A stretch of DNA of 64,000 nucleotides from Psychrobacter sp. FDAARGOS_221 (GTDB taxonomy: Bacteria; Pseudomonadota; Gammaproteobacteria; Pseudomonadales; Moraxellaceae), in the NCBI RefSeq assembly GCF_002313155.2, contig NZ_NWFK02000001.1:1550001-1614000 (forward strand), given 5' to 3'. Below, in pieces: positions 1 to 8,670 of the stretch. Made by a program: the position numbers and the translations under genes. The notes below the pieces were generated by a model. The model was not told where the DNA came from and made no database searches. It saw only the letters and a list, made by a program, of their open reading frames with translations. Position 1 is the first letter of the stretch. Each line of letters begins with the position of its first letter.

Positions 1-140
1 TTAAGTCATTTCATTTAAATCGTTTTAAACGCTTAATTATCTTTAGCAATCGCTATTCACGATATAATCATTAATACTAAAAATTAAACCCTAATTATTT
101 ATTTATAAATTAATGGTTCCCCTGACTAAGGAGGTAGGCC

Positions 141-740
141 ATGACCAACTCGAGCAAGCTGACTAATAGCAGCCAAACATACAGTGTTGAGCAGGCGACG
201 TGTGGCTCTCATGCAGGTCCTCATTTACATGACGTGCACGCGTTTTCTGAGCAGCAGATTGAGCAGCGCTTGTTGGCAGCAGAAAAACTGTGCGCCGAAA
301 AAGGGGCACGCTTTACGCCGTTAAGAAAGATGGTGTATCAGCTGATCTTACAGTCAGATAAGCCATTGGGTGCTTACGATTTGATTCAAGGCCTGCAAGA
401 CAGCCGTACCAAACAAGATGGTGAAAAAGCCAAAATGGTTGCGCCGCCGACCGTGTATCGCACCCTAGAGTTCTTACTGGAGTTTGGCTTCATTCATCAG
501 CTCACCTCCATCAATGCCTTCGTGCCTTGCTGTCACCCTCGTGATCAGCATAATGCGGTCTTTTTGTTATGCAATGCTTGCCAGCGGGTTCAGGAGTTTA
601 GCGGTATGCCGGTACAGCAAATTGTCAATTACGTCAAACAACAGGTCGGCTTTCAAGTACAACAATGTGTGATGGAGCTTAAAGGCCTGTGTGACAGCTG
701 CCTGCCCCATACCTCTGCCCTATCCTCAGCAGAGGCTTAA
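141..740 (+). CDS. zur: Zinc uptake regulator, Fur family (Zur)
   Basis: This 199-residue protein is a Fur-superfamily repressor, expected to bind zinc and shut off zinc import genes. It has an N-terminal extension of about 40 residues rich in His and Cys, a winged-helix region around residues 50-125 containing PPTVYRTLEFL, and a C-terminal metal-binding and dimerisation half. The structural zinc motifs CNAC (144-147) and CDSC (184-187) are visible. Assignment to Zur rather than Fur rests on the znuC and znuB genes immediately downstream; the spacer to znuC is 3 nt, so they are almost certainly cotranscribed. The start has a strong ribosome binding site, AAGGAGGT, 5 nt upstream. znuA is not in the window and may lie divergently just outside its left edge (inference). 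I could not identify a convincing Zur operator in the 140 bases upstream. Confidence 0.9.
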   Translation: MTNSSKLTNSSQTYSVEQATCGSHAGPHLHDVHAFSEQQIEQRLLAAEKLCAEKGARFTPLRKMVYQLILQSDKPLGAYDLIQGLQDSRTKQDGEKAKMVAPPTVYRTLEFLLEFGFIHQLTSINAFVPCCHPRDQHNAVFLLCNACQRVQEFSGMPVQQIVNYVKQQVGFQVQQCVMELKGLCDSCLPHTSALSSAEA

Positions 741-743
741 GCC

Positions 744-1610
744 ATGACAACAGAACACAATTCGGCAACTCCTTTAATGCGTTTAGAGTCGATCGGCTAC
801 CGACTCAGTGGCCGTGCTCATCATCCTGCTAAGCAAGGAGCGGGCAGCAAACGATTTAACTGGCTCAGTGGTGCACGCTCAGCAAAAAAGACAGCCTCTC
901 AAAGCATAGCTGACACTGAAACACAGCAACAAAAAGTGCTGCTCACCAATATCAGCTTAAATATTCTACCAGGCGAAAAAATAAGCGTTATTGGGCCTAA
1001 TGGTGCTGGTAAATCAACCTTGATGAAACTGATACTAGGTCTGATAACGCCTACTTCCGGCCATATCCATCGTCACCCTGATCTAAAAGTGAGCTATGTG
1101 CCACAAAAGTTTAGTGTACCGCCGATTTTGCCGCTACGCGTGCAAGATTTATTGGCACAAACCAATAATGAGCTAAGCGCCGATGAGCAAGCCTTTTTGT
1201 ATCAACGCTTATCAATCACGCCTTTATTGAAAAAACAGGTCATTCACTTATCAGGCGGTGAAACCCAGCGTGTGTTATTGGCACGCTCCTTTTTAAGCAA
1301 ACCCAATCTGCTAATTTTAGATGAACCGATGCAAGGGCTCGATCCTGAAAGTGAGCGCTGGTTATATGAGTTTATTGATGATCTGCCACCGTTTTTGCAG
1401 TGTGCAATGGTCGTCGTCTCGCACGACTTACATTGGGTCATGCGCGGTAGTCGCCGAGTGATTTGTCTGAACAAGCATATTTGCTGTGAGGGACAGCCGA
1501 GCGATATCGGGGTATCTCAAGAATTTAAACAGCTGTTTGGACATCAATATGAGCAGCCTTATATCCATAAGCCTCATGAATGCCAACATGTTGGGCCGCA
1601 TGTACATTAA
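744..1610 (+). CDS. znuC: Zinc ABC transporter ATP-binding protein ZnuC
   Basis: This is the ATPase of the ZnuABC high-affinity zinc importer, acting on the cytoplasmic face of the inner membrane with ZnuB. Walker A GPNGAGKS is at 84-91, the ABC signature LSGGE at 169-173, and Walker B LLILDEP at 189-195. It is 288 residues long, more than the roughly 250 usual for the family. The excess lies in an insertion at about residues 20-63, between the first strands of the ABC fold, rich in Lys, Ser, Ala and Gln, and in a His-rich C-terminal tail (HKPHECQHVGPHVH) that could bind zinc. It follows zur by 3 nt and precedes znuB by 132 nt. The family is clear; the role of the insertion is unknown. Confidence 0.92.
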   Translation: MTTEHNSATPLMRLESIGYRLSGRAHHPAKQGAGSKRFNWLSGARSAKKTASQSIADTETQQQKVLLTNISLNILPGEKISVIGPNGAGKSTLMKLILGLITPTSGHIHRHPDLKVSYVPQKFSVPPILPLRVQDLLAQTNNELSADEQAFLYQRLSITPLLKKQVIHLSGGETQRVLLARSFLSKPNLLILDEPMQGLDPESERWLYEFIDDLPPFLQCAMVVVSHDLHWVMRGSRRVICLNKHICCEGQPSDIGVSQEFKQLFGHQYEQPYIHKPHECQHVGPHVH

Positions 1611-1742
1611 CCACTGCCCTTGTGATACAAGTACAAGCAGTATGCAAGCATTGGTCTTAACCTTAGATTGAGTCGTAACCACAACCTAACCCCAGTCAAG
1701 ATTCAATCACAACCAACTTAATTATCGTGGAATCTCAGTTTT

Positions 1743-2534
1743 ATGCTATCTGAATGGCTTGACATCATTGCCCCTGCTTGGATTGCAGGCAGCCTATTGG
1801 CATTATTATCTGCACCGCTTGGCTGCTTAGTACTATGGCGGCGTATGGCCTTCTTTGCCGACGCATTGGCACATGGCACCTTATTTGGTGTGGCGCTGGC
1901 TGCGTTATGGCAATGGCCCTCATCGGTCGGTATCGTGATCGTCAGTATCATGGTAGTACTGGGATTGATTTGGTTAGAAGATGAGCGCCTGCCCAGTGAT
2001 GCTCTGCTTGCCGTGGTATCCGTAACTTTATTATGCTCAGGATTATTAACCTTAACTCATTTGACACAATTACAGTCTAATGTATTGGGCTATCTGTTCG
2101 GTAACTTACTGGAAGTAGGCTGGACTGATTTGCCAGTATTGGCAGTATCTGTGGCTGTCGGTGTTGCCGTATTGACCTATATTTGGCGACCGCAAATCAT
2201 CCTAGCCAGTCATCGCGACTTGGCCTTGGTTGCTGGGGTCAACGCAACCCGTCAGCGCCTATTCTTTATGGGGGTATTGGCCGGATTCTGTGCGTTGGCA
2301 TTACAAGCCGTCGGTAGCTTATTAATCAGCGGCTTATTAATATTGCCAGCATTAACTGCCAGATTATTCGCTCAGTCACCCAAGCAAATGGTGATTATCG
2401 CTATTATTTTGGCACAATTGGCCGTCACTGGCGGTGTTTGGGGCAGTGTGTTATTAGATATTCAAACCGGGTTGGCGATTGTGTTAGGATTGGCATTGGC
2501 CTTCTTTGCGTCTTTTATAGTCTCGCGCATTTAG
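1743..2534 (+). CDS. znuB: Zinc ABC transporter permease ZnuB
   Basis: This 263-residue, very hydrophobic protein belongs to the ABC-3 metal permease family and forms the membrane channel for zinc with the ZnuC ATPase. Seven to nine membrane segments can be seen through the chain, for example near residues 10-30, 50-75, 84-105, 130-150 and 240-260. The Gly-rich stretch around ALQAVGSLLISGLLILPAL, at about residues 190-210, is the usual position of the ATPase-coupling loop. It is third in the zur-znuC-znuB run. The 132-nt gap after znuC contains no obvious terminator, so cotranscription is likely. Confidence 0.9.
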   Translation: MLSEWLDIIAPAWIAGSLLALLSAPLGCLVLWRRMAFFADALAHGTLFGVALAALWQWPSSVGIVIVSIMVVLGLIWLEDERLPSDALLAVVSVTLLCSGLLTLTHLTQLQSNVLGYLFGNLLEVGWTDLPVLAVSVAVGVAVLTYIWRPQIILASHRDLALVAGVNATRQRLFFMGVLAGFCALALQAVGSLLISGLLILPALTARLFAQSPKQMVIIAIILAQLAVTGGVWGSVLLDIQTGLAIVLGLALAFFASFIVSRI

Positions 2535-2645
2535 TGGCTGTGGCTGTTACTGGCTAACTCAAGCTCGAACCCAAACCCAAGCTCATACTCAACCTACATC
2601 GAAACAAACACTCATTAAGACAACACAAGATAAACAAGCAAGCCT

Positions 2646-3506
2646 ATGCCGAACCGTTCTGACTCCGATCTAAAGCGTCAATATCCGCCAACCGCTATCC
2701 ACACCGCAGATGGCAACATTAATATTTTGCAGCTAACAGACCCCCATCTGTATTGGGATACAACCACGTCGACAGCAGGCATTAATAACCATCAAAACTT
2801 TGTCGCCTGTCTTAATCAAGCCTTAAATGAAGACAGACGTTGTGATTTGATCTTGCTGACCGGCGACTTGGTCAATGAGGTCAACACCCAAATATACGAT
2901 AGAATCTTTGAGCTGTTACAACAAACCGGCATCCCTCACGCCTGCATTGCCGGTAATCATGATGTCACCGACGAGCTCAATACCCATCTTGCCTTTGAGC
3001 AACGTCAATTCGTCGCGCACACGGCAGACCCTCGCCTATTATCACGTCATAGCATTCAATTGAATAACTGGGAATTGCTGCTGCTAGACAGTAGTGTACC
3101 TGGGAAGATATATGGTGCAGTCGGCAACAAAAACTTGCAATGGCTACGTCAAAAGCTCGCAAACTGTCATAATCCTGTCATGATTGCCATGCATCATCAC
3201 CTGCTTCCAATGCACTCTGCTTGGATAGATGCACATATTACCCAAGATGCGAGCGATTTTTGGGCATTAATTAAGCAATTCCCGCAAGTCAAAGCGGTGC
3301 TATCAGGACATGTTCATCAAGATTATGAAAGCAGTCAGTCTGGGGTCAACGTCTATACGACGCCTTCGACCTGCTATCAGTTCAAACCCAATGAAGATGA
3401 CTTTGCATTGGACCCTGATGCATCTCCTGGATATCGCTGGTTAACATTGACAATTGAAGGAGAGATTAACAGTTGGGTGACTCGGCTTACCAAGCCAACT
3501 AATTGA
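2646..3506 (+). CDS. cpdA: Calcineurin-like phosphoesterase, CpdA type
   Basis: This 286-residue protein has the complete metallophosphoesterase signature: TDPH at 31-34, GDLVNE near 77, GNHD near 103, the HHH cluster near 183 and GHVH near 221. These residues bind two metal ions. The size and motif spacing match CpdA, the 3',5'-cyclic-AMP phosphodiesterase that lowers cAMP in gammaproteobacteria. The gene lies on the same strand as znuB and dksA, with spacers of 111 and 143 nt. The phosphodiesterase class is certain from the motifs; the cAMP substrate is inferred from family resemblance and was not tested. Confidence 0.82.
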   Translation: MPNRSDSDLKRQYPPTAIHTADGNINILQLTDPHLYWDTTTSTAGINNHQNFVACLNQALNEDRRCDLILLTGDLVNEVNTQIYDRIFELLQQTGIPHACIAGNHDVTDELNTHLAFEQRQFVAHTADPRLLSRHSIQLNNWELLLLDSSVPGKIYGAVGNKNLQWLRQKLANCHNPVMIAMHHHLLPMHSAWIDAHITQDASDFWALIKQFPQVKAVLSGHVHQDYESSQSGVNVYTTPSTCYQFKPNEDDFALDPDASPGYRWLTLTIEGEINSWVTRLTKPTN

Positions 3507-3649
3507 TTTTATGACCCTCATTTAGCTGCTGAGGTTGAAAAAATATTAACCAGCACTTATATACTAGCTCTAGTCAAATAAAAAAAATTGTGATATAAGA
3601 GTCAATTATTTTATTTCAGCACCCCTACTAATGGATATAGGAAACTGTC

Positions 3650-4084
3650 ATGAGTCAAACTGCTACTGACGACTTAACCTTTAAGCCTTACGAAGCGAAA
3701 GCAGACGAAGAATACATGTCAGATGCCCAGCTTAAACACTTTGAAGATATTTTAAAAGCATGGAAGCTACAGCTGGCAGGAGATGCTGACCGCACCAAGA
3801 ACTACATTCAAGATGAGTCTGCATCGCTATCAGATACCAATGATAGAGCCACTCAGGAAGAAGAGTTTGCACTGGCATTACGCACCCGAGATCGTGAGCG
3901 TAAGCTGATTCGTAAGATTGATAAGTCACTGGCTGATATCAGCACTGGTGATTACGGATTCTGTGAAACGTGTGGTGTCGAGATTGGTCTACGCCGCTTA
4001 GAGGCACGTCCTACTGCTACTCAATGTATCGATTGTAAGACGTTATCAGAGATCAAAGAGCGTCAAAACTGGGGACATTCATAA
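3650..4084 (+). CDS. dksA: RNA polymerase-binding transcription factor DksA
   Basis: DksA inserts a coiled coil into the RNA polymerase secondary channel and works with ppGpp in the stringent response. The 144-residue protein has an acidic N-terminal part, a coiled-coil region with the acidic tip expected near residues 60-75, and a four-cysteine zinc finger (C105, C108, C126, C129). The start follows the ribosome binding site AGGAAAC. gluQ follows after 44 nt, the arrangement known in enterobacteria, with a perfect small hairpin in the gap. Confidence 0.96.
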   Translation: MSQTATDDLTFKPYEAKADEEYMSDAQLKHFEDILKAWKLQLAGDADRTKNYIQDESASLSDTNDRATQEEEFALALRTRDRERKLIRKIDKSLADISTGDYGFCETCGVEIGLRRLEARPTATQCIDCKTLSEIKERQNWGHS

Positions 4085-4090
4085 TCTCAC

Positions 4091-4106
4091 GTCTAATGTA
4101 TTAGAC
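4091..4106 (+). other. Intercistronic hairpin between dksA and gluQ
   Basis: The spacer contains GTCTAATGTATTAGAC, a perfect 6-bp stem with a 4-nt loop. It has no following T-run, so it is not a standard intrinsic terminator. It could weaken read-through into gluQ or affect mRNA ends. A regulatory terminator at this junction is known in enterobacteria; equivalence here is only inferred. Confidence 0.4.
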
Positions 4107-4128
4107 GGGTGATTATTAACCTCAGCTT

Positions 4129-5136
4129 ATGCCAACACATTGCCCAAAACGGCCTGCCGCACACCCTAACGATTCGTTAGCTATGGGTCGTTTTGCGCCC
4201 TCCCCGACAGGACAACTGCACCTTGGGTCGCTGACCACTGCGCTTGCCAGTTACTGTCATATTAAGTCAATTCAAGGCCACTGGTTGGTTCGTATCGAAG
4301 ATACCGACCGTCAACGCTGCCGACCTGAATTTAGCGCTCAAATCTTACGTGATTTAGAACACCTTGGCCTGTACTGGGACGATGAGGTGTTTTATCAGTC
4401 ACGGCGCGAATCCATTTATAATGAACTGCTGTATGACGGTCTATCGAATCGTCTGTATGGCTGTGGTTGCTCGCGCAAACAGCTTGCTGAATATCCAATC
4501 TACCCTGGGTTTTGTCGACCCGAACCAAGTGCTAAATACACACCAAGCGCTACATCTACACCAGACACTCAACCTAAACTCAATTCTGAACTTAATACAG
4601 ATAACGCCTATCAACAGCGGATTGCAGATTTTACTCAGCGCAAAGTCAGAGTTCAGCTGCCCAATTACAGCATTGGCTTTTTGGATGGCATCCAAGGTAT
4701 GCAGTGGGCCAATCCGCAGCAAACCTTAGGCGATGTGGTATTACGCCGCGCAGATGGAACCATTAACTACTTTTTGGCGGCTAGTGTTGATGACGGGCTA
4801 CAAGGCATTACTCACGTGATGCGTGGCTTAGACATCCTACCACTGACGCCGGCACAAATTGCCATAATGTCCTATCTTAATCTGCCTATGGTTGAGCACT
4901 GGTATCATCTGCCTTTGGTAGAGAACCAGCACGGCCAAAAGCTATCCAAGCAAAACTTAGCAGAACCCATTGATACGTCGAGCACAAAAAAATGCCAACA
5001 GTTAATACTGCAGGCATTGAATTTATTAAAACAAGATAAAGTGGAACTCGATAGTCCTGAACTGATGCTAAAGCAAGCGGTACAGCAGTGGCAAAATAAG
5101 CCTTTGCAACAGCAGAGAGTCTTGGGCACAGTTTAA
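4129..5136 (+). CDS. gluQ: Glutamyl-Q tRNA(Asp) synthetase
   Basis: GluQ is a truncated glutamyl-tRNA synthetase paralogue that attaches glutamate to queuosine in the wobble position of tRNA(Asp). The 335-residue protein has the class I HIGH-type motif HLGS in GRFAPSPTGQLHLGS (residues 21-35), a Cys cluster (GCGCSRKQL plus a later FCR) in the zinc-binding region, and the KLSK motif near residue 268. It lacks the C-terminal anticodon-binding domain, as expected for GluQ and unlike GltX. A Ser/Thr/Pro/Asn-rich insertion sits at about residues 130-160. The downstream dksA-gluQ context supports the call. No strong ribosome binding site is visible, and the ATG at 4183 is an alternative start. Confidence 0.9.
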   Translation: MPTHCPKRPAAHPNDSLAMGRFAPSPTGQLHLGSLTTALASYCHIKSIQGHWLVRIEDTDRQRCRPEFSAQILRDLEHLGLYWDDEVFYQSRRESIYNELLYDGLSNRLYGCGCSRKQLAEYPIYPGFCRPEPSAKYTPSATSTPDTQPKLNSELNTDNAYQQRIADFTQRKVRVQLPNYSIGFLDGIQGMQWANPQQTLGDVVLRRADGTINYFLAASVDDGLQGITHVMRGLDILPLTPAQIAIMSYLNLPMVEHWYHLPLVENQHGQKLSKQNLAEPIDTSSTKKCQQLILQALNLLKQDKVELDSPELMLKQAVQQWQNKPLQQQRVLGTV

Positions 5137-5210
5137 TTTAAATTCTCTATGCTTATAACCAGCGCTTACAATCAGCACAGTTCAGTAAAAAGACTAAATC
5201 TAGTATCAAC

Positions 5211-5234
5211 ATCAGTACTAATATCAGTATTAAT
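5211..5234. repeat. 12-bp tandem repeat, two copies
   Basis: ATCAGTACTAAT is followed directly by ATCAGTATTAAT, with one mismatch. It lies in the 97-nt spacer between the convergent gluQ and ftsW genes and touches the ftsW stop codon. Confidence 0.6.
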
Positions 5235-6442
5235 TAATAATGACGGCAACGGATAGAGGCAATCTTAGGGCTGGTTTTTTGAATATTTAATAACAAACCG
5301 ACCATAACTAAACAAATCAGCATCGATGAGCCGCCATAGCTAAAAAACGGCAGTGTCAAACCCTTGGTTGGCATGATACCCATGTTCATACCCGCATTCA
5401 CCATGATTTGACCAATAAAGATAATACCAAAACCAAAAGCGGTGTAGCTTAAACGCATTTGATGATTGCGCAGTGCGTTATAGCTAATACGCATCACACT
5501 GGCGACCACCAATGCTTCTAGAATCAATACCGTTAATACCCCTACTAACCCTAGCTCTTCACCAGTAATTGCCAATAAGAAGTCAGTATGGGCCTCAGGT
5601 AAATGCGCCAGCTTTTGCACACTTTCACCATAGCCAACACCAGTCACTTCACCACGACCAAACGCAATCAAACTGCGTGCTAACTGATAGTCTGAACCTT
5701 GAATGTCATCAAACGGATCCCAGAAAGAGGCAAAACGTATCACCCGATACTCTTGGAATAAAATCGCATAAGCGCCGCCCAATGCGCCTAGAATGATCAG
5801 CCATATTATCTGACTCCAAGGCGCACCTGCCACGAAGAAGATAGACAAAATAACACCACTTAGGATAACCACTGACCCGAAGTCGGGCTGTGACAAGATG
5901 AGCGCAATCAAGATACCAACCGTGACGCCTAAACGTATGATACCGCCGATACCTTGGCGCACCTCATTACCACGGCGCACCACAAAGTCAGCAGTAAATA
6001 ACACCATCACCAACTTCGCAAGCTCGGCGACCTGAAAGTTGACTGAGCCAAATTCAATCCATCGCTTTGCACCGTTAATATCATCGCCTATGAGTAGCGT
6101 TAATATCAGTAACAGCAGTACGGTTACCAAAGACACCACTAAAAACAGCATGTCATAAAACCAAGATAGGCGCATTTTGTAAGTCACAAAACCCGCAGTC
6201 GCCCCAATGGCTATATACCACAGCTGATTATAAAAAAAGTTCAGCTGTTTTAAGTCGTGCATGTTAGCAAATGGAATGGAAGCAGAAGCGACCATAACCA
6301 GGCTTAATACCAGCAAGCAGCACACACTGGTGAGCAGCACACCGCCCGCCGTTGGCACAGAGAATATGCCTGAATAATCACGCTTGCGTTGTGATGATGC
6401 CTTTGCTGAAAAGCGAGATGCCGGGGAGGTATTATTTGCCAT
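5234..6442 (-). CDS. ftsW: Peptidoglycan glycosyltransferase FtsW
   Basis: This 402-residue SEDS-family polytopic membrane protein polymerises lipid II during septal peptidoglycan synthesis, in partnership with FtsI. About ten membrane segments are visible. Family motifs include GAKRWIEFG near residues 125-133, the stretch ending YQLARSLIAFGRGEVTGVGYG, the loop EAHTDFLLAITGEELG near 284, and the C-terminal PFFSYGGSSML near 365. It lies downstream of murD with an 86-nt gap, the murD-ftsW order of the division and cell-wall cluster, which favours FtsW over RodA. The gene is convergent with gluQ. murG and murC do not follow, so the classical cluster ends here. Confidence 0.92.
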   Translation of the reverse strand: MANNTSPASRFSAKASSQRKRDYSGIFSVPTAGGVLLTSVCCLLVLSLVMVASASIPFANMHDLKQLNFFYNQLWYIAIGATAGFVTYKMRLSWFYDMLFLVVSLVTVLLLLILTLLIGDDINGAKRWIEFGSVNFQVAELAKLVMVLFTADFVVRRGNEVRQGIGGIIRLGVTVGILIALILSQPDFGSVVILSGVILSIFFVAGAPWSQIIWLIILGALGGAYAILFQEYRVIRFASFWDPFDDIQGSDYQLARSLIAFGRGEVTGVGYGESVQKLAHLPEAHTDFLLAITGEELGLVGVLTVLILEALVVASVMRISYNALRNHQMRLSYTAFGFGIIFIGQIMVNAGMNMGIMPTKGLTLPFFSYGGSSMLICLVMVGLLLNIQKTSPKIASIRCRHY

Positions 6443-6528
6443 AAAGGTTCAACTGTACTTAAAACGATGAATGATAAAAATGGGTTGCAAGACTTTTTTG
6501 GGGGTAACGCTTTTTAGTTTAACCACAG

Positions 6529-8064
6529 CTAGCTGGGTTCATTGTCTGCCAATTGAGCAACCAATTGACAAAAATGCTCACCACGTTGGCTATAACCGAT
6601 GTATTGGTCGAAGCTGGCGCAAGCCGGTGATAACAATACTGCCGCAACTTGTGACAAACTACTTGCGGTTAACGACTGCGCCTTGGTCATCGCCTGCTCT
6701 AGAGTATCACAGTGATGTCTCTCAACTGTCTCACTTAACTGCGCTTGCTGCAAGTGCTCGTCGATAATGCCAGCATCTTCTCCGATAAGGATCAGCTGAC
6801 TCACATATTGATTAAGCAGCGGTACCAGCTCACCAAATTGCTGGCCTTTGCCTTGTCCGCCCAATATCAGTAGCAGCTTAGTCTTACCATCACTACGGCT
6901 ACTATAGACAGAGCCTAGACCAGAAATGGCAGCCAGCGTCGAGCCGACATTGGTTCCTTTTGAGTCATTGAAGTACTCAACACCTGCCACATTATCCACA
7001 AATTGGCAGCGGTGTGGCAATCCAGAAAACTCTTGTAACGTTTTTAGCATGCTGGGCATCTCAATCCCTGCCAGCTCTCCTAACGCTAACGCGGACAACG
7101 CATTAAGCAAGTTATGCTTACCCTTAACTTTCAGTTGATCAGCACCGATTAGCTTATGCGTGCCTTTGGCCAAATAAATACTGCCATCACCCTCGGTAAT
7201 CAAACCAAATTCACCTAAGTCTGGCGCATTAGAACCAACACTCAAACGTGGAATATCATCTGCAACCAATGGACGTGATAAAGCATCGTCACGATTAATC
7301 ACAATCGACTCAGCCCCTTGGAAGATACGATGCTTGGCTTGGTGATAGCCGAGCATATCGCCATGACGATCTAAGTGATCTGGCGACATATTCAATACGG
7401 TCGCAACTTTAGCGCCTAGATTAGTAACCGTCTCTAACTGAAAGCTAGACAACTCAAGCACTGCCAGCTGCATCTGTTCACCCAACTGCTCATCTTCTAA
7501 TAAGCTTAAGGCAGGCACGCCAATATTGCCACCCACACCGACATTAATGCCGGCATCTTTTGCCATTTGCCCCACTAAGGTTGTGACCGTGCTCTTCGCA
7601 TTCGAGCCTGTGATGGCCACAATCGGGGCACGGCAGGCCTCTTTAAACAGTTGAATATCACTGACAATGGCAATGCCTGCCTGCTTAGCCTTCGCCACAG
7701 CAGGGGTTGTCAGTGCCACGCCTGGACTAATCACAATACGCTCAGCTTTTAGCAATAAGTCTGCGTCGATAGCGCCAAACGCACGTATCTCAATACGAGA
7801 ATCAAGCTGTGCTGCTAAGCCGGGAGCTGCGTTGGCATCAGTCACTGCGACACGGTAGCCACGCTTGGCCAAATAGTTGGCCGTTGCTAAGCCAGATTGA
7901 CCTAAGCCTATCACTACCTGTAAGCCACTGCCCTTTTGAATCATGGCGTCTTGGGTGGAAAGCTTTTGATCTGCTGCAGTGCTTGATGAGTTGTTGGCTG
8001 TCGCTGTATTTGATGAAGAATCAATATGTGTTGTCATGGTTGTTTCTGATGTGGTAGTTGGCAT
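6529..8064 (-). CDS. murD: UDP-N-acetylmuramoyl-L-alanine--D-glutamate ligase MurD
   Basis: MurD adds D-glutamate to UDP-MurNAc-L-Ala in the cytoplasm. The protein has an N-terminal Rossmann-like domain with VVIGLGQSGLATANYL, a central ATPase domain with the P-loop ITGSNAKSTV, the DHLDRHG motif, and a C-terminal ligase domain with FNDSKGTN. At 511 residues it is longer than the usual 440-450. The first 45 or so residues are a Ser/Thr/Asn-rich extension (TTTSETTMTT...) before the real fold. An internal ATG at 8037 is a possible start; neither site has a convincing ribosome binding site. ftsW follows 86 nt downstream. Confidence 0.93.
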   Translation of the reverse strand: MPTTTSETTMTTHIDSSSNTATANNSSSTAADQKLSTQDAMIQKGSGLQVVIGLGQSGLATANYLAKRGYRVAVTDANAAPGLAAQLDSRIEIRAFGAIDADLLLKAERIVISPGVALTTPAVAKAKQAGIAIVSDIQLFKEACRAPIVAITGSNAKSTVTTLVGQMAKDAGINVGVGGNIGVPALSLLEDEQLGEQMQLAVLELSSFQLETVTNLGAKVATVLNMSPDHLDRHGDMLGYHQAKHRIFQGAESIVINRDDALSRPLVADDIPRLSVGSNAPDLGEFGLITEGDGSIYLAKGTHKLIGADQLKVKGKHNLLNALSALALGELAGIEMPSMLKTLQEFSGLPHRCQFVDNVAGVEYFNDSKGTNVGSTLAAISGLGSVYSSRSDGKTKLLLILGGQGKGQQFGELVPLLNQYVSQLILIGEDAGIIDEHLQQAQLSETVERHHCDTLEQAMTKAQSLTASSLSQVAAVLLSPACASFDQYIGYSQRGEHFCQLVAQLADNEPS

Positions 8065-8670
8065 AGGTTAAACTTGTATTGAGGTTAAGGTTGACGTTGC
8101 CACAATGTTAATAGGCAACTGTAGGTTTGATATTTGGCTGACGCAATCAATGGGCTGTACTACCTGCTTATTTACGCTTGGGTCAGCACCGATAATCTGA
8201 CCTTATTTGTTTATTATGGTATGATGCTGCTATTTTTTTGCCGACACTCAGCTGAGGGTTGTTGTTTTGTCAAACCTTTGTCAAACCGTCACAGCCGGCA
8301 AAAACAAATATCAAAAAATGAATCAACCAAAGTAAAGACCACAGTCAAAGCAATTATGCTTGGCTTTTGTCGCTACACTAATATTTAATGCTAAAATAAC
8401 GGCTATCTAGTGGCTGGACTCTACTGGTTTTTATTCTACCATGACCCCAGCCCTGTTGGTCTTAATTTAATGCTACAAATTAATGCTACAAAATCGCACA
8501 TAACACACTAGTGCGCCTTTTAATATCGCGCACCACTTACCGGTTGTCAGTATTTCAGTTCCTATCTAAGCTCTTGGCATCACTCTAGGGCTTAAAACTA
8601 GGCTATTGGCCAATGCTGAGCAACACCCCTTTAAAATGTAACCTAACAAATAAGTTAATAACATAAATAT
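8065..8670. other. Divergent intergenic region murD/sulP
   Basis: This 606-nt spacer must hold the promoters of murD (leftward) and the SulP transporter (rightward). I see no RNA gene or protein-coding signal. An 84-codon open frame at 8134-8388 has no ribosome binding site and an unlikely composition. A perfect 13-bp tandem repeat is present at 8467-8492. Confidence 0.5.
8467..8492. repeat. Perfect 13-bp tandem repeat, two copies
   Basis: TTAATGCTACAAA occurs twice with no gap (8467-8479 and 8480-8492), about 180 nt upstream of the SulP start. It could affect the promoter of that gene; this is not shown. Confidence 0.75.

Noticed and set aside
21-31. CGTTTTAAACG palindrome upstream of zur as a Zur operator
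   Set aside because: Arms of only 5 bp and no resemblance to the known gammaproteobacterial Zur consensus; too weak.
6471-6767. 98-codon plus-strand frame
   Set aside because: It mostly overlaps the 3' end of murD in antisense and has no independent signals.
8134-8388. 84-codon open frame in the murD/sulP spacer
   Set aside because: No ribosome binding site, Cys- and aromatic-rich composition unlike its neighbours, and position in a divergent promoter region.
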